DNA of 64,000 bases from an uncultured Pelagibacteraceae bacterium. Lineage in GTDB: Bacteria > Pseudomonadota > Alphaproteobacteria > Pelagibacterales > Pelagibacteraceae. Shown piece after piece: positions 10,987-20,663 of this stretch. The DNA is taken from the NCBI GenBank assembly GCA_902618975.1, contig CACNCN010000001.1:1-64000 (forward strand). Reading direction: 5' to 3'. How positions within the stretch are numbered: the stretch's first letter is position 1; each line of letters opens with the position of its first letter. The position numbers and the translations under genes were made by a program. The notes under the pieces were generated by a model. That model was not told the DNA's origin, did no database searches, and was given only the letters and a program-made list of their open reading frames with translations.

Positions 10987-11885
10987 TTTTTATCTTTATC
11001 TTCTCTCAAAATTGTTTTTTGACTTACATTTAAAGAAACAAGCACAGGACAAGCAATATATATAGAGGAATAAGTCCCAAAAATAACTCCTAATATCATA
11101 GCAAATGAAAAACCTTTTAATATTTCTCCACCAAAAAGGTATATAGACAATAGAGCCAACAATGTAGTTAATGAAGTTATAATTGTACGTGATAAAGTTT
11201 CATTTATTGATGTATTTGATAATTCAAATATTTTAATATTTACATATCTACGTAGATTGTCTCTAACTCTGTCATAAATTACAACAGTATCATTCATAGA
11301 ATAACCAACTATAGTAAGTACAGCTGCTACAATTGACAAATTTATCTCTAATGAGAAGACCGAAAATATTCCTAAAGTTAAAATTACATCATGGAAAAGT
11401 GCAACAATAGCTCCTAAGGAGAATTGCCACTCAAATCTAATCCAAATATACAACAACATTGCAAATAAAGATAAACTAATAGCTATTACACCAGATCTAA
11501 GTAACTCCGAGCTTACTTTTGGACCAACATTTTCAACCCTTCTGAATTCCAATGAAGCGCTTAAATTATTTTTTAAAGAGGATTTTAGATCATTAATATA
11601 TGTTGCAGACTGGGTCTCGGGAGATTGAAATTTTATTATATAATCAGTATCATTACCAAATTGCTTAACTGTTACACCCTTTAAATTCATTTGATTAAAA
11701 CTATCTCTAATATTAGATATCGAGATATTATTATCATTGTTTCTTAACTCAATTAATGTTCCACCTTTAAAATCAACTCCAAAATTTAGCCCCTTAATTA
11801 TTAAAAATGCAATCGATATAATTATTAATACAGTAGATAGAACACTTGCACTTTTAAAGTATTTATTAAAATATATATGTTTCAT
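10983..11885 (-). CDS. secF: Protein translocase subunit SecF
   Basis: SecF works with SecD as an RND-type, proton-driven accessory of the SecYEG translocon. The 300 residues show an N-terminal membrane helix with the [11 protein letters not shown] motif, a periplasmic domain, and five C-terminal helices including [16 protein letters not shown], the conserved SecF signature. It follows secD with a one-base overlap (start 11885, secD stop 11885), so the order yajC-secD-secF is conserved and probably one operon. Confidence 0.97.
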   Translation of the reverse strand: MKHIYFNKYFKSASVLSTVLIIISIAFLIIKGLNFGVDFKGGTLIELRNNDNNISISNIRDSFNQMNLKGVTVKQFGNDTDYIIKFQSPETQSATYINDLKSSLKNNLSASLEFRRVENVGPKVSSELLRSGVIAISLSLFAMLLYIWIRFEWQFSLGAIVALFHDVILTLGIFSVFSLEINLSIVAAVLTIVGYSMNDTVVIYDRVRDNLRRYVNIKIFELSNTSINETLSRTIITSLTTLLALLSIYLFGGEILKGFSFAMILGVIFGTYSSIYIACPVLVSLNVSQKTILREDKDKN

Positions 11886-13441
11886 TATATTAATTTTTCT
11901 TTTTCTTTATTTTTTACAACATATAAGGAAGTAAGAATTCTAGCTATAAAGTAAACAGAAAATAAAGTTGTTAATATCCCAACTCCCAATGTAATAGAAA
12001 AACCCTTAACTGGTCCAGATCCCATAAAAAACAATATTGTTGCAGCAATAAGTGTTGTGACATTCGCATCTAATATAGTTGTTCTAGATTTAGTATAACC
12101 AGAGTCAAAAGCTATAAGTTTATTATTTTCATCTTTTAATTCTTCTTTAATCCTCTCAAATATTAACACATTTGCATCAACAGCCATTCCAACTGTTAAA
12201 ATAATACCCGCTATACCGGGCAAAGTTAAAGTTGCTTGAAATAGTGTCAATATACCAATTAATAAAAATAAATTTACAATTAATGTAAAGTTAGCAATGA
12301 AACCAAAAATTTTGTATTTGTATATCATAAAAGATATTACTAATGTAAAACCAATTATTAATGAAATGACACCAGCTTTAATAGAATCTTTTCCTAAATC
12401 TGGACCTACTGTTCTCTCCTCAATTATTTCTAATGGTGCCGGCAAAGCACCAGATCTTAGTAATAGCGCTAAATCTGTCGCTGTTTGAAAAGTGAAATTC
12501 CCTGTTATTTGACCAGAGCCTCCTACTATTGCCTCACTTATAGTTGGAGCACTAATAATTTTATTATCTAGAATAATAGCTAACTGTTTACCTACTCCCG
12601 TAGTTGTTGCTTTTGCAAACTTTTTAGCACCCACTCTATCTAAATTAAATACAACAACTGTTTCATTAGTTTGATTATTCATACTGGGTTTTGCATCTGT
12701 AAGGTTTTCACCACTTATAATTATTCTCTTACTGATAATTTCATCTTTGCTATCGTCACCGTCGTATTTAATTTTTTCTGTTCCAAAAGTTTCTTCTTTT
12801 TTTTGAGACACAAATTGGAATGTTAAATTTGCTGTTTTACCTAATAAATTCTTAATTCTAGCAGGATCGTCGAGACCAGGTAATTCTACTAAAATCCTAT
12901 TATTGCCTCTTTTTACTATATTTGGTTCATTTGTTCCAAGTTCATCTACTCTTCGTCTAACAATTTCTATAGCTTGATCTAAAGACGAATTTTTTAAAAG
13001 TATTAAACCATAGTCTGAATATTTTAAAACAATATTATTATTTTCTATAAAAATATCAAATTCATGCGATTTAAAATTTGGATAGTAAGGATTAAATTCA
13101 CTATCATCGTCGTCCAATAACTTGATTAAGCTTTCCTTTGATTTATCATCTGTTGAAAATGTTATTTCATTATTTATAAGCACTAGGTTATTAAAAAAAA
13201 TATCTTCTTCTTTCATTAATTTTTTAAGTTCTAGAGACTTTGATTGTATTTTTTGAGTGATTACAGGATTATTATCAACTTCTAATAATAAATATGATCC
13301 ACCAAGAAGATCTAAACCTAAGTTAATTTTTCTTTTAAATATCTCGTCATCGAATTTTACAAAATTTGATAGAGTAAAATATGAAATTATTAATGATATA
13401 ATTAAAATTATAATTATTTTTATTTTTGAAAAGTATAACAT
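11885..13441 (-). CDS. secD: Protein translocase subunit SecD
   Basis: SecD is the larger RND-type partner of SecF. It has 518 residues, typical of the alphaproteobacterial form and shorter than E. coli SecD. Visible features are the N-terminal helix followed by LGLDLLGGSYLLLEV, the periplasmic P1 region with IVRRRVDELGTNEPNI, and the C-terminal helices with the GMAVDANVLIFERIKEE motif that carries the proton-pathway aspartate. yajC starts the cluster 11 bases upstream. Confidence 0.97.
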   Translation of the reverse strand: MLYFSKIKIIIILIISLIISYFTLSNFVKFDDEIFKRKINLGLDLLGGSYLLLEVDNNPVITQKIQSKSLELKKLMKEEDIFFNNLVLINNEITFSTDDKSKESLIKLLDDDDSEFNPYYPNFKSHEFDIFIENNNIVLKYSDYGLILLKNSSLDQAIEIVRRRVDELGTNEPNIVKRGNNRILVELPGLDDPARIKNLLGKTANLTFQFVSQKKEETFGTEKIKYDGDDSKDEIISKRIIISGENLTDAKPSMNNQTNETVVVFNLDRVGAKKFAKATTTGVGKQLAIILDNKIISAPTISEAIVGGSGQITGNFTFQTATDLALLLRSGALPAPLEIIEERTVGPDLGKDSIKAGVISLIIGFTLVISFMIYKYKIFGFIANFTLIVNLFLLIGILTLFQATLTLPGIAGIILTVGMAVDANVLIFERIKEELKDENNKLIAFDSGYTKSRTTILDANVTTLIAATILFFMGSGPVKGFSITLGVGILTTLFSVYFIARILTSLYVVKNKEKEKLI

Positions 13442-13452
13442 TGATTTAAATG

Positions 13453-13740
13453 TTATTTTTTAATTTCTACTTTATTAGTTATTAACCCCTGAACACCGTT
13501 TGTACGTAAAATTTCTACAACTACATCGTCTGAAATTTTAACTTCAATTTTTTCATTATCAATTATTCTCTCGACTGTTCCAAGTATTCCGCCAGTTGTA
13601 ACTATTTTGTCTCCCCTTTTTAGCTCTTCTACCATTTTTTTGTGCTCTTTCGCTTTTCTTTGTTGTGGTCTAATTAAAAAGAAATAAAAAATAACGAAAA
13701 TTAATATAAGTGGTATAAACTGTCCTATAGCTGGATCCAT
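13453..13740 (-). CDS. yajC: Sec translocon accessory protein YajC
   Basis: YajC is a small single-span membrane protein that associates with SecDF. The 95 residues begin with a hydrophobic helix (about residues 7-23, FIPLILIFVIFYFFLI), then RPQQRKAKEH and the conserved GDKIVTTGGILGTVERI motif. It lies directly upstream of secD. The gap to serS is about 50 bases. Confidence 0.95.
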   Translation of the reverse strand: MDPAIGQFIPLILIFVIFYFFLIRPQQRKAKEHKKMVEELKRGDKIVTTGGILGTVERIIDNEKIEVKISDDVVVEILRTNGVQGLITNKVEIKK

Positions 13741-13791
13741 ATTGCCTCAATTTTATGATTTTTTATACTAATTAAATAATTAAGACAACTC

Positions 13792-15051
13792 TTAATTGAC
13801 TGAAATTTTATCTAAATTATTCATATAGGGTTTTAAGACTTCGGGTATTTCAATAGACCCATCGCTATTTTGATAATTCTCCATGATAGCAATTAATGTT
13901 CTTCCAACAGCAAGGCCACTTCCATTAAGTGTCCCAGGATTTAAAATTTCGTTACTTTTACCTTTATATCTAGTTTTCATTCTGTTTGATTGAAATGTTC
14001 CACAAGAAGAACAACTAGAAATTTCTCTATACTTATTTTCAGAAGGAAGCCAAACTTCTAAATCATAAGTTTTTTCTGCACTAAAACCCATATCACCAGT
14101 ACTTAAGATAATTTTCCTATAAGGTAATTTTAATTTATCAAGAACCATTGATGCACAATTCGTCATTCTCTCTAGTTCTTCTAAACATTTTTCTGGAGTC
14201 ACAATGCTAACTAGCTCAACTTTATGAAATTGATGCTGTCTAATCATGCCTTTTGTATCCTTTCCATAACTACCAGCTTCTTTCCTAAAACAAGGTGTAG
14301 ATGCAACCAAACGAATTGGTAAATCATTGATACTTAGCATTTGATTTTTTACCATATTGGTTAAGATAACCTCTGCTGTAGGAATTAAAAATTTTCTCTC
14401 ATTGCTGTCATCCAGCTTTAATTCAAATTGATCATTTTCAAATTTTGGCAACTGACCGGTTCCATACATTGAGTCAGAACTAGCTATTAATGGGGGAGAT
14501 ACTTCAACATAACCATTATGTTTTGTATGTAAATCAATCATAAAATTTGAAATTGCTCTTTCTAGCATAGCTAGTTGATTCTTTATAAATACAAACCTAG
14601 ATCCGGTAGTTTTTGTTGCTAAATCGAAATCTAACATATTTAACTTCTCTCCTAACTCAAAATGAGATTTCACTTTAAAATCAAAATTCCTAATCGAACC
14701 AACTGTATTAACAACTTTATTTGAATTTTCATCTTTGCCAATTGGTACATCTTCATGAGGTAAATTTGGTAAGTTAGATAAAATTTTATTTAGCTCATTT
14801 TGAATTTCTGATTGTTTTTTTGTTAAATTTTCAATTTCAATTGAAATTTCTTTTGATTTTTCAAACAAAGTTTTATCTTTTTTTTTTGATATCTCTTTTT
14901 TATCTCTTTCTAAGTTTTCTTTATCAGTAATTAGTTTTCTATTTATTTCATCTAAATTACTAATGATTTTATAATCTAAATCAACATTTCTAGTTTTAAT
15001 TTTTTTTATAAATAATTCGGAGTTTTTTCTAATAAATCTAATATTATGCAT
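13792..15051 (-). CDS. serS: Seryl-tRNA synthetase
   Basis: SerS charges tRNA-Ser. With the start at 15051 it has 419 residues. An N-terminal long coiled-coil arm (about residues 25-100, rich in K and E) is followed by a class II catalytic core with motif 2 (TPCFRKEAGSYGKDTKGMIR) and motif 3 (GSGLAVGRTLIAIMEN). I chose the ATG at 15051 over the upstream one at 15078. A strong ribosome site GAGGAGG lies just before it, the protein begins MHNIRFIRKN as in the family, and the start then overlaps the tatC stop by 8 bases. Confidence 0.95.
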   Translation of the reverse strand: MHNIRFIRKNSELFIKKIKTRNVDLDYKIISNLDEINRKLITDKENLERDKKEISKKKDKTLFEKSKEISIEIENLTKKQSEIQNELNKILSNLPNLPHEDVPIGKDENSNKVVNTVGSIRNFDFKVKSHFELGEKLNMLDFDLATKTTGSRFVFIKNQLAMLERAISNFMIDLHTKHNGYVEVSPPLIASSDSMYGTGQLPKFENDQFELKLDDSNERKFLIPTAEVILTNMVKNQMLSINDLPIRLVASTPCFRKEAGSYGKDTKGMIRQHQFHKVELVSIVTPEKCLEELERMTNCASMVLDKLKLPYRKIILSTGDMGFSAEKTYDLEVWLPSENKYREISSCSSCGTFQSNRMKTRYKGKSNEILNPGTLNGSGLAVGRTLIAIMENYQNSDGSIEIPEVLKPYMNNLDKISVN

Positions 15052-15814
15052 TTTCCTCCTCTTTATTTTTAGTTTCAATTAATTTTACTGAAATAATTGA
15101 TATTTCGTACAATATTAACAATGGTATTGCTAATCCAATCTGCGTTATAGGATCAGGTGGTGTAAGAATAGCTGCTGCTGCAAAAATTATGACAATAACG
15201 AATTTACGCCTTTGTTTTAAAAAAATAGAATCAATTACTCCGATTCTAGCTAATAAACTAAGTACTACAGGCAATTGAAAACTTAAACCAAATGCAAAAA
15301 TCAATTTCATTACTAAAGATAGGTATTCATTTACTTTTGCCTCTAATTGTATTGGTAAATTTGTGTTTGTGCCTATGCTTTCAAATGATAAAAAGAAATT
15401 TATAGCTAGAGGCATAATCAAATAATAAACTAACATTCCACCCATTAAAAATAGTATAGGTGTAATAATTAAGTAAGGCATAATTGCTGATTTTTCGTGC
15501 TCATATAAACCAGGTGCTATAAACTTCCATATTTGAATTAATATAAAAGGACTTGTGAAAAAAAAAGCAGTAAAAAAAGATACTTTTAAATAAGTTAAAA
15601 ATGTTTCTTGAAGAGCTGTAAAAATTAATCTTCTATCAATTCCATCGTTTTTAACAGCATTAGCATACGGCTCTACTAAAAATCCATAAATATAATCTGA
15701 AAATAAATAGCAAATTACAAATAAACTAAATAAGAAAATTAAAGTATTAATTAATCTCTTTCTAAGTTCAACTAAATGGCTAAAAAAACCATTTTCATAA
15801 TTATCTTTAGACAT
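15044..15814 (-). CDS. tatC: Sec-independent protein translocase TatC
   Basis: TatC is the twin-arginine signal receptor. It has 256 residues and six predicted membrane helices. Conserved elements are the N-terminal SHLVELRKRLI, the QETFLTYLKVS segment, and FRFASLE-type regions near residues 90-110. Its start overlaps tatB by 8 bases, and its 3' end carries the ribosome site and start codon of serS. The run tatA-tatB-tatC-serS is conserved in alphaproteobacteria. Confidence 0.96.
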   Translation of the reverse strand: MSKDNYENGFFSHLVELRKRLINTLIFLFSLFVICYLFSDYIYGFLVEPYANAVKNDGIDRRLIFTALQETFLTYLKVSFFTAFFFTSPFILIQIWKFIAPGLYEHEKSAIMPYLIITPILFLMGGMLVYYLIMPLAINFFLSFESIGTNTNLPIQLEAKVNEYLSLVMKLIFAFGLSFQLPVVLSLLARIGVIDSIFLKQRRKFVIVIIFAAAAILTPPDPITQIGLAIPLLILYEISIISVKLIETKNKEEENA

Positions 15815-16040
15815 TATTATCTTCTTTTTTAACTACTTTTTCGTTTTTTTTATTTAAACTATCTGAATTATCTATATCTGTAATTTCTGTTACTTGTGAT
15901 TGAACATTTCCTATATATCTTTTTATAGAACCAACCCAGCCACCAATTTTTTTTATCATTACAGGAAAATCTTTTGGTCCAACAACTATAATTGCAATTG
16001 ATACTATTATTAATATCTCTAACCAGCCAATTTGTGGCAT
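15807..16040 (-). CDS. tatB: Sec-independent protein translocase TatB
   Basis: TatB forms the substrate-binding complex with TatC. The protein is short (77 residues, against 171 in E. coli). It keeps the single N-terminal membrane helix, the hinge VVGPKDFP (residues 20-27) that distinguishes TatB from TatA, and an amphipathic helix. A short charged tail follows. It lies between tatA and tatC. Confidence 0.92.
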   Translation of the reverse strand: MPQIGWLEILIIVSIAIIVVGPKDFPVMIKKIGGWVGSIKRYIGNVQSQVTEITDIDNSDSLNKKNEKVVKKEDNNV

Positions 16041-16045
16041 TTGGA

Positions 16046-16258
16046 TTATTCTTTTTTATTATCGTCTTGGTTTTTTGTTTGTTCGGTTTCTGTTATATTT
16101 TTAGGTTGTGAGTCTTCCGTTGGATCGGAAGCCATACCTTTTTTAAAACTTTTGATACCTTTTGCAACATCACCCATTAAGCTAGAAATTTTACCTCTTC
16201 CAAACAATAAGACAATTAAAACAGCTACTATTGCAATTTGCCAAAAACCTATACTCAT
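16046..16258 (-). CDS. tatA: Sec-independent protein translocase TatA
   Basis: TatA forms the pore or membrane-weakening oligomer of the Tat system. It has 70 residues: a helix starting [17 protein letters not shown], the FGRGKI hinge at about residues 19-24, an amphipathic helix with GIKSFKKGM, and a polar tail. The gene is 5 bases before tatB, so tatABC is likely one transcript. Confidence 0.95.
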   Translation of the reverse strand: MSIGFWQIAIVAVLIVLLFGRGKISSLMGDVAKGIKSFKKGMASDPTEDSQPKNITETEQTKNQDDNKKE

Positions 16259-16309
16259 ACAGTCTTATAACCTTAATATTTGAATAATGAAAGACACTTT
16301 TTTTATCGT

Positions 16310-16993
16310 TTAGTCATTTTTAAGTGTGCTGTTTAACATTTCATCGATATCTGAATATATATTCTCTTTTTTTTCCTCTTGTTTTTCTTGGTAAAATTTT
16401 CCTGTTCCAAAAATATTAGAGTCTACACTTGAAGTATCTATCAAGCCAGCAGTTCCAAGTTCATCAACGGTGGGAAGATCGGAGAGTTTTTGTAAACTAA
16501 AATGGTTTAAAAAATCCTCTGTAGTTCCATACTGTATTGGTTTACCAGGCACATCTTTTCTTCCAACAGGTTTAACCCAATTCAGCTCCATTAATATTTC
16601 AAGAGTGTTGGTTCCAAATGCTACACCTCTTATTTCCTCTATCTCTGCCCTAGTAACAGGTTGATGATATACAATAATGGATAAGGTCTCAACAGCAGCT
16701 TTTGATAGTTTTTTTTCAACAGTTTTTTGTTGAGACATGATAGAAGATAAGTCTTCTGAAGTTCTAAAAGACCATTTATTTGATATACAAATAAGATTTA
16801 TTCCCCTATTTTGATAAAACAGTTGCAACTTTTCTAAAGATTTTTTTACGTCAATTTTTTTGGTTATCTTAGTTTCTAAATCATTAATACTTAATGGTTC
16901 ATTAGAAGCAAATATTAATGCCTCTAGCTCTCTTTCAGTATCAGAAATTGTTGTAGGAAATTTTAATACATTATTTTTTTTAATTTTTTTCAT
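16310..16993 (-). CDS. scpB: Segregation and condensation protein B
   Basis: ScpB binds ScpA and SMC in the condensin complex that organises the chromosome. Its 227 residues include two winged-helix domains. The signature AAVETLSIIVYHQPVTRAEIEEIRGV is clear, as is GRKDVPGKPIQYGTTEDFL further on. It overlaps scpA by 14 bases. The C-terminal tail past about residue 190 is polar and probably disordered. Confidence 0.95.
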   Translation of the reverse strand: MKKIKKNNVLKFPTTISDTERELEALIFASNEPLSINDLETKITKKIDVKKSLEKLQLFYQNRGINLICISNKWSFRTSEDLSSIMSQQKTVEKKLSKAAVETLSIIVYHQPVTRAEIEEIRGVAFGTNTLEILMELNWVKPVGRKDVPGKPIQYGTTEDFLNHFSLQKLSDLPTVDELGTAGLIDTSSVDSNIFGTGKFYQEKQEEKKENIYSDIDEMLNSTLKND

Positions 16994-17723
16994 ATTCTTT
17001 TATAAATATTTCGTCATATAGATTGTTTTGCTTTATATTAATACTTCCCTCTTTAACTAGTTCTAAGCTTGCCGAAAAGATTCCTGCATTTCCTGTACGG
17101 ATCATTTGTTTATTTGAACTTATGGTTTTAGGAATAAAATTTTTGATATTTTTCCATTCTTTAATATCTCCAAAAAAATCTTTAATAGCTCTAATCCCAT
17201 CCTCTGTAGTAAAAACTGGAAGTTTTGGAATAGAAATCTTTTGAAAGTTTCTTGTTGTAATTATAAATGAGTATGTTTTTAAAATTTCATATAATGTCAA
17301 TGAATATTTACTTGTATAGGATGATCTAAAACCTCCTTTACCGCCTCTTAGAAAAATATCTCTGCCAAGTCTTTTTCGTTTAAGCATTTGATCTGAAAGT
17401 AATCTAATTAGTTCAAGTTTTTTTAGCTGTAACTTTAATTTTTCTGCGACTTCTAATGCTTTGAATTCTTCCTCCTCACTCTCAGGAAGTAACAATTTAG
17501 ACTTTAAATATAATAGCCAGGTAGCAATTAATAAATATTCTGATGCAAGTTCAAGATTAATATTTTTAGCATTAGTAATAAAATTATGAAATTGATCAGC
17601 TAATTTTGTTATAGAAATTTTTTCTAGGTTAACTTTTTGTGCTTTTGCAAGATCCAATAAAACATTTAGAGGTCCACTATATGTATTTAAATCAACTTTA
17701 AATTCGTTAGAATCAATATCCAT
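16980..17723 (-). CDS. scpA: Segregation and condensation protein A
   Basis: ScpA is the kleisin that bridges SMC heads. The 247 residues begin with the family signature (FKVDLNTYSGPLNVLLDLAKAQ) and the conserved ASEYLLIATWLLYLKSKLLLP block at about residues 60-80. A C-terminal winged-helix part follows. The gene is 9 bases downstream of nagZ and overlaps scpB, the usual alphaproteobacterial order. Confidence 0.95.
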   Translation of the reverse strand: MDIDSNEFKVDLNTYSGPLNVLLDLAKAQKVNLEKISITKLADQFHNFITNAKNINLELASEYLLIATWLLYLKSKLLLPESEEEEFKALEVAEKLKLQLKKLELIRLLSDQMLKRKRLGRDIFLRGGKGGFRSSYTSKYSLTLYEILKTYSFIITTRNFQKISIPKLPVFTTEDGIRAIKDFFGDIKEWKNIKNFIPKTISSNKQMIRTGNAGIFSASLELVKEGSINIKQNNLYDEIFIKEYEKN

Positions 17724-17732
17724 GTAATTATT

Positions 17733-18725
17733 TTAACTTAAATTTTTAAATATTTGGTAAGTTTTTTTTATTAAAAAATGATTTAATACTGGAGAATTAA
17801 CTGCAATAATTTTCATCTCTTTTAAATTGCCATTACAATGTAGCACTATATTACAGCCAGCAATAAAGGCCTTTTTTGCGTTAAGTTCAATATTACTAGT
17901 TAATGCTTTCATTGAAATATCATCTGATACTATAATATTTTTATAACCAATGCGTGTTCTTATTATATTTATGATTTTTTTTGATAAAGTTGCACAATTT
18001 TTATTGTCAATTTTTTCAAATAAAATATGACCTGTCATTGCCAGTAAAGTTTTCTTTCTTTTAAAGGTTAAAAAATCGTTTTTTAATAGATATTTTAAAT
18101 TCTTTTTAACAATAGGTAATCTTAAATGACTGTCAACTTTAGCTAGTCCATGACCAGGTATATGTTTTATTACTGTTTGAATATTATTTTTATGAAATTT
18201 GTCTATTACCAAATCACCTATTTTTGAAATTTTTTTTGGGTTAGATCCATATGATCTATCACCAACAATATTATGATATTTTTTTCTTCTAATATCCAAA
18301 ACAGGTGAAGTATTGATATTTATTCCAAGAGTTTTTAGCAAATAAGAAATTTGATTTATATAAACTTCTAAATAGTAATTTAATTTATTTTTGTTGTAAT
18401 CATAAATTTTTCCAAAAAAATCTGAGGAAAATAGAGAATTATCTATAATGTTTGTTAATCTTGAAACTCTACCACCTTCTTCGTCCACAAGAATTGGATA
18501 ATATGGATCTTCAAAAATATTTTTAATTTGTTTTGTTAATTTTATTGTTTGTTTGATATTTTTTATATTTCTTTTAAATAAAATTATTCCCCAAGGTTTA
18601 TATGTTCTCAAAAAATTGATTTCTTTTTTTTTAAGAAGGGGACCTTTTATACCACAAATAAAACTTCTACGTTTATTAATTTGTTTGGAGTAATTCCCAA
18701 AATTTATATTTTTTTTTATTTTCAT
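17733..18725 (-). CDS. nagZ: Beta-N-acetylhexosaminidase (glycoside hydrolase family 3)
   Basis: NagZ removes N-acetylglucosamine from anhydromuropeptides in peptidoglycan recycling. The catalytic loop is recognisable as KHIPGHGLAKVDSHLRLP, with the His/Asp dyad, and the nucleophile is in VSDDISMKAL. PWGIILFKRN is near residue 48. It has 330 residues. The family-conserved part begins near residue 19. The ATG at 18725 is the only ordinary start I see, and it makes the gene overlap the preceding small gene by 50 bases. Confidence 0.92.
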   Translation of the reverse strand: MKIKKNINFGNYSKQINKRRSFICGIKGPLLKKKEINFLRTYKPWGIILFKRNIKNIKQTIKLTKQIKNIFEDPYYPILVDEEGGRVSRLTNIIDNSLFSSDFFGKIYDYNKNKLNYYLEVYINQISYLLKTLGININTSPVLDIRRKKYHNIVGDRSYGSNPKKISKIGDLVIDKFHKNNIQTVIKHIPGHGLAKVDSHLRLPIVKKNLKYLLKNDFLTFKRKKTLLAMTGHILFEKIDNKNCATLSKKIINIIRTRIGYKNIIVSDDISMKALTSNIELNAKKAFIAGCNIVLHCNGNLKEMKIIAVNSPVLNHFLIKKTYQIFKNLS

Positions 18726-18936
18726 TTTGATTATTATTTACGTATTCTATAATATTATTAGTATCATTTTTTAAGACTGGTATATTTTCATCATTCAGTA
18801 TTAAATTATTATCAACATTATTCATTTTTCTATTATGTTTTAAAATATTTTTTTCAGAAAAATAATGCCTAGTCGTGAAAAATATAAAAAAGAATATAAT
18901 TAATATATACATTAAGTATTTGATTTCTTTAATCAT
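18676..18936 (-). CDS. Small single-span membrane protein, possible relic of a SPOR-domain protein
   Basis: This 86-residue protein has one N-terminal membrane helix (about residues 8-21, LMYILIIFFFIFFT) and a polar, asparagine-rich remainder with no domain I recognise. Its slot between argS and nagZ is where many alphaproteobacteria carry a longer SPOR-domain cell-division protein. Here only the anchor-like part is present and the SPOR domain is missing, so a shortened homologue is a reasonable inference but not proven. It starts one base from the argS stop and overlaps nagZ by 50 bases. Confidence 0.6.
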   Translation of the reverse strand: MIKEIKYLMYILIIFFFIFFTTRHYFSEKNILKHNRKMNNVDNNLILNDENIPVLKNDTNNIIEYVNNNQNENKKKYKFWELLQTN

Positions 18937-20663
18937 TACATTTGTTCAGGGGTATCAACACCCAAAATATCCATTCCTGATTTAATAACTGCTAATATAA
19001 TTCTTAAAAAAATTTCTTTTTCTTTAGATATTTTATTATCAACTATGAATCTAAATGAATGATCATCTTTGCCTAGATTCCAATAATGATGAAATTCTGC
19101 AGATAACTCATATAGATAAGTAGTTATACGATGTGGTTCTAATTTTTTGGTGGATATTTCAATACATTTTGGCCACTCAGAAATTTTTCTAAAAATCTTA
19201 ATTTCATTGTTGTTGAATTTTATTTTAGATTTATCAAATACTAAGGGATCTTTAATATTTTTATTTAAATTTCTAAAAACAGAAAATATTCTAGCGTAAC
19301 AATACTGAACATAATAAATTGGATTATCTTTTGATTTCTCTTTAACTTTCGAAAAATCGAAATCTAATTCTACATCGCTACTTCTGTTTAGCATTATAAA
19401 CCTGGTTGCATCTTTTCCAACCTCATTTAATAAATCTTCTACAGTAATATAATCACCTTTTCTTTTAGACATTTTAAATGGTTTTCCATCTTTGATTAAT
19501 TTTACAAGTTGGCTTACCTTACATATTAATTTTTTATTATTTCCAGATAGTGCTTCAACAAGAGACGAAATTCTTTTAATATAACCTGTGTGATCTGAAC
19601 CAAGAATATTAATTAATATATCATAACCTCTCTCTAGTTTATTATTATGATAAGCAGCGTCGCTTGCAAAATATGTCCATGATTTATCTGATTTTTGAAG
19701 TGCTCTATCTTTGTCATCACCAAATAATGTTGACTTGAATAACGTTTGTTCTCTAGTTTTATAGTTTTCTGATTGTTTTCTCTCAGGTGCTGAGATTGTA
19801 CCTTCATACAATAATTTTTTACTTTTTAATTTATTTATTACTTTTTCTACTTCATTGTTAGTTACTATAGATTTTTCACTTATAAATTGATCATGATTAA
19901 TTCCAAGTTTTATTAAATTTTTTTTAATAATTTCCAAAGACTCGTTTACTGATAAAACAGTTAACTCATCCTTAATTTTTTCAAAATCTTCAAATTTAAG
20001 GTTTTTGTTATTTTTTATAATACTATTTGCAATATCTACAAGATATTCACCTGGATATAAATCGGTGTTATTTAAAGGAAATGGTTCACCAAAAACTATT
20101 TCTCTTATTCTTAAATAAACAGATTTATTAAAGAAATTAATCTGGTTGCCATAATCATTAACATAATATTCTCTTATAACTTTGTGATTATTAAATTCTA
20201 ATAAATTTGACATAACATCTCCAAGTATTGCACCACGACAATGGCCAACATGAAGAGGTCCAGTAGGATTAGCTGATACGAATTCAATTAAATAGCTATT
20301 TTTAATTTCTTTTAGGTTTCTCCCAAATTTATCAGGTTTTATTAGTATTTGATTTACAAATTCATTCCAAAAATTATTTTTTAAACTAATATTTAAAAAT
20401 CCTGGTTTTTCAATTTTCACTTCTTCTATGTCCTCATTTTCTAATAGTAATTTCTTTATTTGTGCTCCTAAAATCATTGGGGATTTCTTATTAGACTTAC
20501 TTAAAAACATACATACATTTGATGATAAATCACAATTAAATTTACTAGGAGGTATCTCAACAGTAATGCCATCAAGATTTTCGGGTAATATTATTTTCTT
20601 ATTTTTGGCCTCTTGGGTTATTAATTTTTTAATAATTGATAAATAATGCTCAAAAATATTCAT
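18936..20663 (-). CDS. argS: Arginyl-tRNA synthetase
   Basis: ArgS charges tRNA-Arg. It has 575 residues, the normal length. The class I signature is ANPTGPLHVGH (HIGH-type, near residue 131), and the second signature is KMSKRKG rather than KMSKS. The C-terminal anticodon-binding DALR domain ends with the family motif LGVDTPEQM. The start overlaps the dgt stop as ATGA. Confidence 0.96.
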   Translation of the reverse strand: MNIFEHYLSIIKKLITQEAKNKKIILPENLDGITVEIPPSKFNCDLSSNVCMFLSKSNKKSPMILGAQIKKLLLENEDIEEVKIEKPGFLNISLKNNFWNEFVNQILIKPDKFGRNLKEIKNSYLIEFVSANPTGPLHVGHCRGAILGDVMSNLLEFNNHKVIREYYVNDYGNQINFFNKSVYLRIREIVFGEPFPLNNTDLYPGEYLVDIANSIIKNNKNLKFEDFEKIKDELTVLSVNESLEIIKKNLIKLGINHDQFISEKSIVTNNEVEKVINKLKSKKLLYEGTISAPERKQSENYKTREQTLFKSTLFGDDKDRALQKSDKSWTYFASDAAYHNNKLERGYDILINILGSDHTGYIKRISSLVEALSGNNKKLICKVSQLVKLIKDGKPFKMSKRKGDYITVEDLLNEVGKDATRFIMLNRSSDVELDFDFSKVKEKSKDNPIYYVQYCYARIFSVFRNLNKNIKDPLVFDKSKIKFNNNEIKIFRKISEWPKCIEISTKKLEPHRITTYLYELSAEFHHYWNLGKDDHSFRFIVDNKISKEKEIFLRIILAVIKSGMDILGVDTPEQM

